The notes beneath the pieces were generated by a model. The model was given only the letters and a program-made list of their open reading frames with translations. It did no database searches and was not told where the DNA came from. Shown piece by piece: positions 53,340-64,000 of a stretch of DNA of 64,000 nt. Made by a program: the position numbers and the translations under genes. This DNA comes from Urophycis tenuis. Its lineage: Eukaryota; Chordata; Actinopteri; Gadiformes; Phycidae. The stretch spans positions 4,017,274 through 4,081,273 of the forward strand of contig JAXIVH010000007.1 of the NCBI GenBank assembly GCA_036785325.1, written 5' to 3'. Every line of letters starts with the position of its first letter. Positions within the stretch are counted from its first letter, which is position 1.

Positions 53340-53953
53340 ATTAAAAGGCAGGTCAAATGGAGATTTAAATGTTCTTAGTCCCTCTCCCCCCCAACTAAAA
53401 AATGTCCTCACTTCCCGTCCTGACAGTGGAGGTGTTCTGACAGTGGAGCCTGCACCGGAAGCGTCCTCACAGTGGAGGTCTGCAGCCAGGTGCCTCTCCC
53501 TATTCTGGAGTTCACTTGCTGCAGACAACGCATACGTGTACGCATCATAGCTGCCACGCGTATTCTACGACCGCTTGGTGCGTCGGTCCAAGTGGAGACC
53601 TCCGCTATCATGCGTTTTGCCGCGTAATGTTGCAGCAAGTCTGCACACAGGATACAGCAGGTCGCATACGCTTACGCTTGGTCTAAAAGGAAGTCTATCA
53701 GCACCCTTAAGACATATTGAACGCATTGCGGGACGCGTTCAGAAAGGAGTTCGGGCCGCGTCAAGAATGTCATATGTGATTCATTGTTCATGGAATCCGA
53801 ACAGACCAATAAGCTGACTCATGTAATGCTGAAAGAACCTCTATGCTTTTTTTTATTAATATTGTTTTTATTCTGTTATAGTCATAGTTGCCACTTACAC
53901 AACCCAGTGCACACAGTGAGTTTTGGAGTGCAATCTTATGAATGACAGATGCC
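53340..53953. repeat. Interspersed repeat, inverted partner of 62450-62830
   Basis: Blocks such as ggtgcgtcggtccaagtgga, atcatgcgttttgccgcgtaa and ttgccacttacacaa...gcacacagtgagttttggagtgca recur at 62450-62830, partly inverted. The last block also recurs inverted at 54725-54785, so the two flank the MITE at 53954. Confidence 0.6.
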
Positions 53954-54617
53954 TTAAAGGGATATTCCGCCATTTTTGGAAATAAGCTCATTTTCCACCT
54001 TCCCTCGAGCAAAACAATCGATCTTTACCCTTTTCCCGTTCATCCAGCCGTTCTGTGAGTCTGGCGGTACAACTTTTAGCTGTAGCTTAGCATAGATCAT
54101 TGAATCGCATTAGGCCATTAGCATCTTGCCCGCTTAGAAGTGATATGACGCGCCTCAAAGTATAGTCCCGGTATACCACCGGTAATAGTAGGTAATCACG
54201 TTGGTTGTATTGCTGGAAGAAGCCTACGGGAACTATTGAGGCGCTGTGTCATATCACTGCGCCCATGGTACCTTTGCAACTTTCCTTGATTATTACGCCA
54301 GAATGAGAGTATAGTTCCGGGTAAAATCAGCCTACAAATTGGCACGTTTCATTTTCCGTTGGTCTTATTGCACTTTCAAACTTGAGAAGAGACAAGTTTT
54401 AAATGGGAAAAATTCCGGAAATCGTAGTCACTTCTAAGCGGGCGAGATGCGAATGGTCTAATCCGATTCAATGATCTATGCTAAGCTACAGCTAAAAGTT
54501 GTACCGACAGACTCACAGAACGGCTGGATGAACGGGAAAAGGGTAAAGATCGATTGTTTTGCTCGAGGGAAGGTGGAAAATGATCTTATTTCCAAAAATG
54601 GCGGAATATCTCTTTAA
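53954..54617. mobile_element. Fold-back MITE
   Basis: The ends ttaaagggatattccgcca and tggcggaatatctctttaa are inverted. The arms pair over roughly 190 bp (ggaaataagctcattttcca, atcgatctttacccttttcc, gctgtagcttagcatagatc and complements). The flanking TTAA is either part of the repeat or a TTAA target duplication, which would suggest a piggyBac-type origin. No coding. A half copy is at 2281-2633. Confidence 0.82.
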
Positions 54618-54799
54618 ATAGCAAAAAAATATCTGTCAAATAACGTTTAAAATAAAACAAAATGTCTTTTTTTTTTTTTTTTTTTTTGCTACTTGAGGCA
54701 TCTGTCATTTATAAAACTTGGTAATTGGTAAAACTGCACTCCAAAACTCACTGTGTGCACTGTGTTTTGTGTAAGTGGCAACTATGATTATTACCATTG

Positions 54800-56230
54800 C
54801 ATGATCACAACGCAATCCCTAGGCAATCCCTACGCAATCCCTACGCAATCCCTACGCAGAAGCATAAACCAGCCTTGGTTATGCTTCGTTTATACTTCCG
54901 CGTCGACGCGACGCTGGGGGACGGCAGACCCACGGCGGACCCTTTGCCCTTGGATTTGGGGAGGTGCACGTCCTCGACGTGCACCTCCCCAAATCCTAGA
55001 CGCGCGTCGAGGTGACGCCGTCTCTACGCCGTCCCAACGCATTGGCTTTGGCTGTGATTGGTCCGCGAACTACATTGGCTGGAGATCGCTTTTCACTTTT
55101 GCGTTCATTTCTGTTAACTTTTTTTTAACTCGCTAGTAATCCGTATGTAATGACCAGAATGGTCATTCTGGTCCCTCTACCGGTGTGGCAATGAATTGCA
55201 TTTCGAGACGTAAACCCCACGCAATCCCTCCGCAGAAGTATCACGGGCTCATGACGGCGTCTGAGCAACGGCGTGGCCATTGTGTGATCACGACGCAATC
55301 CCTACGCAGAAGCTAACGAAGCAGACGCGCGTCGAGGCGACGCAATCCCAACGCAGCGGCTTTGGCTGTGATTGGTCCGCGAAATACATTGGCTGGAGAT
55401 CGCTTTTCCGGTTTCCACTCGTAAACACCGCCACGGTGTAAACACAGCCTTGATAAATGCTTCGACTGATTAGCGACAGCATTTATATATAACTTTTGCC
55501 TTCATTTCTGTTAACTTTTTTTTAACTCGCTAGTAATCCGTATGTAATGACCAGAATGGTCATTCTGGTCCCTCTACCGGTGTGGTAATGAATTGCATTT
55601 CGAGAGGTAAACCCCACGCAATCCCTCCGCAGAAGTATCATGGGCTCATGACTGCGTGGCCATTGCGTGATCACGACGCGATCCCTATGCAGAAGCATAA
55701 ACCAGCCTTTAGTTACGTATGTTGTTTGTTTACATGAGCACGCAATACACGTGCTTTTGTACGTTTTCCGATCCGATATTACTGTGGTAGAGCACCGTCG
55801 CGCAAAGGGTCCGCAGCCCTCGGCTGCAGATCCGCTGCGGAACGGCTGCAGATCCGCTCCGCTGCGGAACGGCTGCGTACTTCAACTCCGTCAAAACACA
55901 CTGGTTCCGTCCGTGCTCCGCTCCGTTGCGGGTCCGCCTGTTGTGACAGCTGTCCGAGGGCGCACGAGATCTCGCGAATTGACGCATAATCACGCGATAT
56001 AACCGGACGATAACCACAAAGCATTTACAATGTTTTTGAGTCCATTCCATAATCAGGAGTAGAAAAAGATCGTTATCCTTGTAAAAAGGATTTGACTGGT
56101 CAAAAATCACTGGGTGATTTTGAACACCCATAATTAGACACTCTTCATCCATGATGTCGAGGTGAAAAGGAAGCATAAACATAACCCAGGCTTTAAGGCT
56201 GGGTTATGCTTCGTTTATGCTTCCGCACTT
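54800..56230. repeat. Cluster of nested Harbinger-like MITE copies
   Basis: At least three partial copies of the 28726-29241 family are packed together in both orientations. The shared blocks are acgcaatccctacgcagaag, ataaaccagcct, ggttatgcttcgtttatac, ttggctgtgattggtccgcg, cattggctggagatcgcttt and atgaccagaatggtcattct. One copy contains the palindrome at 54951-54997; another has ctgcagatccgctgcggaac twice near 55824-55870. An end at 55709 is followed by TTA. Confidence 0.7.
54951..54997. repeat. Perfect palindrome inside a MITE copy
   Basis: Arms of 21 bp with a 3-base spacer (ctc at 54973-54975). The centre reads gtgcacgtc ctc gacgtgcac. The related copy at 29100-29140 has only one arm. 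Confidence 0.85.
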
Positions 56231-56415
56231 AAGTCAACTCAATGATAGATCTGGCTTTTTACATTGCCGATAATGGCAATGCATAGCCGAGCAAAATGCT
56301 CTTGATGTAGCGGCCATTGTTGTTATGCTGACAGCCAGCTGTAACTGTAAAACATCTGGCTGTTTGAGGGGACTCATGGGATGGAATTGTGTCTGAAGTG
56401 TAACGATGAGGTTGA

Positions 56416-56627
56416 TGTAATGTTTCTAATCTTAATGAAGAAACTTGGGTTCTTAACTAAACGTATTTATTAACATTACAGGTCAGGAGAATACAGGTAC
56501 ACCGTCAGGTTCATTGTTCATCTTCTGATGACTTGCAATACCCCGGCACACCTCCGGGGAGTACATCATATCTGCGTCCATCTAGTGGCAGGAGGTAAAA
56601 CTGCAATACATTTTACTTATCATCACA
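56416..56627 (-). repeat. Gypsy 3' LTR
   Basis: 212 bp with TG/CA ends, near-identical to 60817-61028. Confidence 0.95.
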
Positions 56628-56867
56628 TCCCCCTTTTTCTAGAGGTGAAAACATTATACAAACTATTGTACCAGCAATCTCATACTAGCAATTTTATCAA
56701 GTACTCCTTAAACTTATCATAAGCAGTTTGTATCTGTGTATTATTATTTTCTTTTAATTTCGCATATGACTATGAACTCTTTTTTACTTCTTCTTTTCAA
56801 CTTAACATTACTTAATAAACACAAACATGAACTCATTTTTCAATGAAAAGGATACAGCTCATAGTCC

Positions 56868-59800
56868 TTATAGATTCAGCCTGTCAGGTGCTTTGACAGT
56901 GCGTGATGATCTTCTCAACTCTGGCAAGTCAGTCTCTACAGCTCTCTGGTGATCATCCGGCGGTGGATCATCTGATGCGGTGGAGGCTGGATCTCGCGGC
57001 GGATCTTCATCAGTCTGTTCTTGCCAGGTGTCTTGTGTTTTGAACAGACTCCGTCGATTTCTCCTGAGGACTTGGCCATCGACGTTGTAAGATCTTGGAC
57101 TCACTTCCTCAAGAACGGTTGCTTTCTTGCTCCAGGTGTTGGAATCATGTATTCTTACTGTGTCATGCCTAGCCAGTGGTACTAAGCTTTTTGTTGACTT
57201 GTCATAATTTGCTTTTTGTCTCTTTTGCAGACGTTTTTGTCTTTGTTTCACTTCCTTTTGTTTCTGTTCAGAGGTGTATGGAAGTGTGGTGCATAGTCTG
57301 CGTCCCATAAGAATTTCTGCAGGGGACAGGCCATGCTCAAGAGGGGAAGCTTGATTACTCAGCAGCGCCAAGTATGGATCTGACTGACTTTCTTGTGCTT
57401 TCTTGAGCATCTGCTTGACTATGTGCACACCTTTCTCTGCCTTTCCGTTGGATTGAGCATACCGGGGACTAGAAGTCACATGACGAAAGTCATATTCCTG
57501 TGCAAAATCCTGGAACTCTTTGCAGCTATAGGACGGGCCGTTGTCGCTCTACACAACTTGAGGAATCCCGTGCCTTGCAAAGATTGATTTCATGTGCTTA
57601 ATCACACAGACCGCTGACATGCTGGGAAGCAGTGCGATCTCTGGGTAGTTGGATAGGTAGTCGATTACAAGCAGGTAATTCTTTCCATTCAAGTAGAACA
57701 AATCAGTCCCAACTTTTTGCCAGGGCTCGTCAGGTATTTCTGTGATTACCATGGGCTCTTTTGGCTGCTTAGCTTGATGTTTTAGACATATTTTACATTT
57801 TGACACCATTCTGTCTATGTCAGCATTTATGCTTGGCCAGTAAATTGAGGTTCTAGCCCTTCTCTTGCACTTTTCCATGCCTAGATGTCCTTCATGCAAT
57901 CTTTTCAGAATGTTTGATCTCAGAGACTGAGGAATGACCACTCTATTCTTTCTTAACAGCAGTCCATTAACAAAGCTCAGCTCTCCTCTTACATTGTAGA
58001 ATTGTTGACACTCACCCCATGGCCAATCTTTCTGTATCAGCTGGATGACTCTCTGCAGGACGACATCCTTCTTGGTTTCCTCAGCGATCAGCCTGGATTT
58101 CATGTCGGAGATGGGCAGTGTCTCGGTGATCAGGTTCACATGAAGATTCACTTCACTTTCCGTGGAACACTCGGCCTGCTCCTCTCTCTGTGTGGTTGCC
58201 CTCGACAGAGCGTCGGCCACCACTATGTGTTTTCCAGGTGTGTAAATCAGGTCGAAATCATAGCGCTGTAGCTTCATCATCAGCCTTTGAATGCGTGGTG
58301 ACATTTCACTGAGATTTTTCTTGATGATGGCTATAAGCGGTTTGTGGTCTGTCTCTGCTACAAACTTTGGCAGGCCATACACATAGCCATGGAACTTCTG
58401 GAACCCGTACACCAGCCCCAAACACTCTTTTTCAATTTGAGTGTAGCGGCACTCAGCACTTGTCATTGTTCTCGACGCATAGGCGACAGGCTTCCAGTCT
58501 TCTCCACATGCCTGTAGTAGAACAGCTCCAATGCCATCCTTTGATGAGTCGGTGGATTTCTTTATCCTTTTCGAAGGATTGAAAAACGTCAGCACTGGCT
58601 CTGTTGTGAGAGTTGTTTTCAGACGGGACCATTCTGCCTCATGTTCAGATGTCCACTTGAACTCACACCTGTTACGCAGTAACTCTCTTAAGTGCACTGT
58701 CTTGGAGGATACATTTGGAATGAATTTTCCAATTAAGTTGATCATGCCTAATGCACGCAGCACACCTTTTTTGTCTTCCGGTCTTGGCATTTCCAGAATT
58801 GCTTTGATCTTGCTTTTATCTGGCTTGACACCTGCTGGTGTCAACTTGTCACCCAGAAAGGTGATTTCATTCACTCCAAACTGACACTTAGATCTGTTCA
58901 GCTTCAGCTGGTACTTCTGGACTCTCTGAAGCACTTTGATGAGCCTTTCATTGTGTTGCTCAAGTGTGGATCCCCACAAAATCAAATCATCCACATACAC
59001 ACGTACGCCTTCAATGCCCTCTATGATGTGCTCCATCGTTCTGTGGAATACCTCTGGAGCGGAGCATATGCCAAAAGGCATTCTCTGGAAGCAGTAGCGC
59101 CCATACGGTGTATTGAAAGTACAGTACTTTGTGCTGTCCTCATGCAGTTTCAACTGCCGGAAGCCTTGAGAGGCGTCCAATTTACTAAAGTATTTGGCTC
59201 CGGCCATCTCGCTTGTTATCTCATCTCTGGTAGGTATTTGATAATGTTCTCTTTTTATGTTGTTATTCAGATCTTTTGGATCCATGCACACACGTAATTC
59301 TCCATTCGATTTTCTGACACACACCATCGAATTCACCCATTCAGTAGGCTCTTCCACTTTCGTTATCACACCCAGTGACATCATTCTATCCAGTTCTTGT
59401 TTCAGCTTTTCTCGTAGGGGAGCTGGAACGCGCCTGGGATCATGGACGACTGGCTCTGCATCATCCTTCAGTTGTATCTTGTAGGTGAATGGTAAAACTC
59501 CAAACCCCTTGAAGATGTCTGGGTACTGGTTCACTATTGACTCAACACTGGTCTGGCTATTAACATTGTTAATGCAGTAAACCCTCTTCACTAAGCCCAA
59601 ATTTTCACATGCAGTGTCACCTAATAATGAGTCATGTCCAGCCGGAACAACTACAAACATCAGGTGGTGCTCTTTTCCTTTAATTTGCACTTTTAGTTTG
59701 CATGTGCCTTTTGTGTCTATACTGTGTCCATTGTAGGCTTTCAGCTTCACTGAGCTGGGGTGGATGCGTGGTTTCACCCTCATTGCTCTGATGTCACACT

Positions 59801-60788
59801 CACTGATTAAATTTGCCTTGGCCCCTGTGTCTAATTTCAGCGGAATGACTGCACCGTTTATCTCCAGTGGCACAATCCACTTGTCTTTTTTAGCACAGGT
59901 TGCATTTGTGCACTGTTCAATGTCTTTTGGCTGTGCTGCTATGCTATCTTCAGCTTGCTCTACCATCCAGACAAAGAACGAATCAGCAAGCTCCGTTTCC
60001 TCCACTGTGTGGACTCGATCACTGCCACTCTGTTTCCCTTTGGAAAAGCATTGCTTAGCAAAGTGATTCTTCCCTTTACATTTGCTACACGTTTTTCCAA
60101 ATGCAGGGCATTGTTTTGGTGTATGCTGATTGCCACATCTTTTGCATGAAAAAGTCTCCGTGACATTTTGTTGTTTATTCATTTTTTTCGATTTCTGCAT
60201 TTGCTTTATTGCAGCTACGGGCACCGTTGCACTCTCCTGTTCCTTCTGCACACTGAATGTTTTTGCATGCAGCTTAGCCAGCTCGCTAGCGTTGCCAATC
60301 TTAATAGCCTCAGCCAACTTTAATTCAGGCTCTCTCAGTAACCTCTCTCTCACTTTTTTGTCGTGCACTCCGAACACAATTTGGTCACGAATCATTGAGT
60401 CTTTCAGTTCTCCAAAGTTACATGTTCTTGCTTTCAATTTCAAGTCCGTCACAAAAGCATCAAAACTTTCAGTTTGCGATTGCAGGCGGGAACGAAACAC
60501 ATACCGTTCGAAGGTCTCGTTCTTCTTCGGTGAACAGTGGTTATCAAACTTTTCCACGACTTTGTCAAACTGTTCCTTGTGATCCCTTTCAGCGAACACA
60601 AACGTATTAAATACCTCCACAGCCTGAGGTCCCGCGACGGTGAGAAGCAGTGCTATTTTCTGTGCGTCTGGCTTATTGTCCAGTCCCAGTGCTTGCAGGT
60701 AAAGGTTGAATCGTTGCTTGAACGTTCGCCATTCACAATCCACATTTCCAGTCCAATTCAGAGGTTCAGGCGGCTTCACACTTTCCAT
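56868..60788 (-). pseudogene. Gypsy gag-pol polyprotein, single in-frame stop
   Basis: One frame of about 1307 codons starts 28 bases inside the 5' LTR. Residues 1-200 are Gag; two CCHC-type knuckles follow (215-227 and 234-247). The protease has LDTGA (319-323), the RT has KLDASQGFRQL (about 536-546) and YVDD (598-601), the RNase H has TDSSKDGIGA (about 746-755) and TDHKPL (813-818), and the integrase has an HHCC zinc site (about 990-1030). A TAG at about 57547-57549 falls just before the second catalytic Asp of the integrase; the same frame then continues (SPRYAQSNGKAEKGVHIVKQ) to the stop at 56868. There is no chromodomain and no gag/pol frameshift. The type is K02A2.6-like. A full product is not made without readthrough. 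Confidence 0.93.
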
Positions 60789-60816
60789 GACTTCTGTTGG
60801 ACCACTCCTGGTACCA

Positions 60817-61028
60817 TGTAATGTTTCTAATCTTAATGAAGAAACTTGGGTTCTTAACTAAACGTATTTATTAACATTGCAGGTCAGGAGAATACAGGTA
60901 CACCGTCAGGTTCATTGTTCATCTTCTGATGACTTGCAATACCCCGGCACACCTCCGGGGAGTACATCATATCTGCGTCCATCTAGTGGCAGGAGGTAAA
61001 ACTGCAATACATTTTACTTATCATCACA
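60817..61028 (-). repeat. Gypsy 5' LTR
   Basis: 212 bp, promoter-side LTR in coding orientation. Confidence 0.95.
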
Positions 61029-61037
61029 GTTGAGGTA

Positions 61038-61290
61038 GATATATTTATTTATTTGTCATTGTACAGCAGTACAACGAAGCAATACCTTGTGCCATCACAA
61101 AAGACAGACAAATAATACACAATAACAACATCCGTTCCAACGTTAAGTATAAAAATATAGATAAAATAAAGAATATGGTCTAGCAATAATAAATGAATAA
61201 ATAAATAATATGTATCTGTATGTAGATATGATTGCATGTTGTCAATGTCTTTTAGTTCAGTGGTGTGATGGCTTTGGGATAAAAACTGTT
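61038..61290 (-). repeat. LINE 3' tail
   Basis: tatttatttatttgtcattgtacagcagtacaacgaagc is the complement of the usual ttcgttgtact...caatgacaaataaa LINE end. The upstream part is weakly conserved. Confidence 0.5.
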
Positions 61291-61413
61291 TTTTTTCAGG
61301 TTGGCTCACAGCTTAGGAACGGTGGCCTACATTAATGTGGTGGTAATGCAGAAGAGTATTAAAGTCAATGTAATACTCTTTTGCACTACCACCATGCAAC
61401 ACATTATTTAATG

Positions 61414-61464
61414 CATAGTAAATACATATTGCACTGTAATACAGTGCAATATGTATTTACTATG
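61414..61464. repeat. Perfect 51-bp palindrome
   Basis: Two 25-bp arms, identical as inverted copies, are separated by a single A at 61439. The centre is gcactgta a tacagtgc. No other structure explains it. Confidence 0.95.
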
Positions 61465-63572
<2,108 letters not shown>

Positions 63573-64000
63573 CTGCGTTTGCAAGAGAGAGATCACGAAG
63601 AAAGAGCAGCCATGAAAGGTTATAAATATTGTGGCATAGGCGTCATTTATTTTACCCACTTCCTCCTCTGCAGAGAAATACGGCCCTCATCCCTCATACG
63701 TCACCGCCTACCTGCTGGGGTTGTTTACATCGCACTAGGTGGCAAGAGGACACAGAGACGCATAGACGATAAGATGTGATGAGATTAACACTGCACAGGA
63801 GATGAGGGTTTCACGGCAGGAAGAACAGGACCGTATTAAGAAAGAGAGGATAAAAAAATTGTCTGGTTGAGGCAAAGGAACATGTTATTGGATGTAGTAC
63901 TACTCTTATTATAACTCACATGCATCTTTTGGTTTAAACCTCCTCAGCTTTATTGTTTTGAGCTGCTTTTGTATCAACTTTCTAACATGTAGAGCACTTT

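Larger units (their letters stand above)
56411..61033 (-). mobile_element. Young Ty3/Gypsy LTR retrotransposon
   Basis: Two 212-bp LTRs (56416-56627 and 60817-61028) differ at a single position by eye (an a/g in acattacagg versus acattgcagg). GTTGA flanks both ends (56411-56415 and 61029-61033). On the minus strand the 5' LTR is followed directly by TGGTACCAGGAGTGG, a primer binding site fitting the 3' end of a tRNA-Leu(UAA)-like tRNA. The 3' LTR is preceded by agaaaaaggggga, a polypurine tract. A single gag-pol frame fills the interior with one in-frame stop. No env-like frame was seen. The layout is complete and recent. Confidence 0.95.

Overview
The window is a gene-poor, repeat-rich stretch of a teleost fish nuclear genome. 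The evidence is spliced genes with GT-AG introns, fish-type transposons (Rex1-like and L2 LINEs, hAT, Harbinger, Ngaro, Ty3/Gypsy), V-SINE-like tRNA-derived repeats, and abundant CA/GA microsatellites. The species cannot be named from the sequence alone.

Two host genes are supported, both on the minus strand and in tandem. The first is kcnj10 (Kir4.1 inward-rectifier K+ channel), with five coding exons between 40605 and 30834 that join to a 434-codon frame with consistent phases. The second starts about 0.8 kb downstream: a CD2/SLAM-family-like immunoglobulin receptor with a signal-peptide exon at 29999 and IgV, IgC2, transmembrane and short cytoplasmic exons down to 23028. In mammals KCNJ10 also lies in a chromosomal region with SLAM-family genes, so the linkage looks like old synteny.

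Layout. 1-6.6 kb: LINE fragment, an LTR element with 5-bp target duplications (1740-3856) holding a broken gag, a SINE, and a degenerate direct duplication with an L2 fragment inserted in one copy. 7-11.2 kb: a dead hAT transposase and a 5'-truncated Rex1-like LINE. 14.2-21.3 kb: a nested stack in which a Harbinger Myb/SANT gene is split by a LINE tail (itself carrying a hAT MITE) and by a 5.1-kb Ngaro tyrosine-recombinase retrotransposon. The Ngaro keeps its split terminal repeats, has lost its RT core, and carries about 25 units of a 33-bp minisatellite. 23-30 kb: the Ig receptor gene, whose long first intron holds two large inverted-repeat transposons and several MITEs. 30.8-40.6 kb: kcnj10, with Gypsy, hAT, LINE and Harbinger debris in its introns. 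40.6-50 kb: no recognisable gene, mostly microsatellites. 50.3-52.3 kb: a Rex1-like LINE with a 465-codon open frame and a fold-back 5' end. 53.3-56.3 kb: MITEs and palindromes. 56.4-61.0 kb: a very young Ty3/Gypsy element with LTRs differing at one site and one in-frame stop in pol. 61-64 kb: more MITE-like repeats and a GA/CA microsatellite.

The host genes do not form an operon-like system. Most of the notable signal is in how mobile elements are nested and in several long, nearly perfect palindromes at insertion points.
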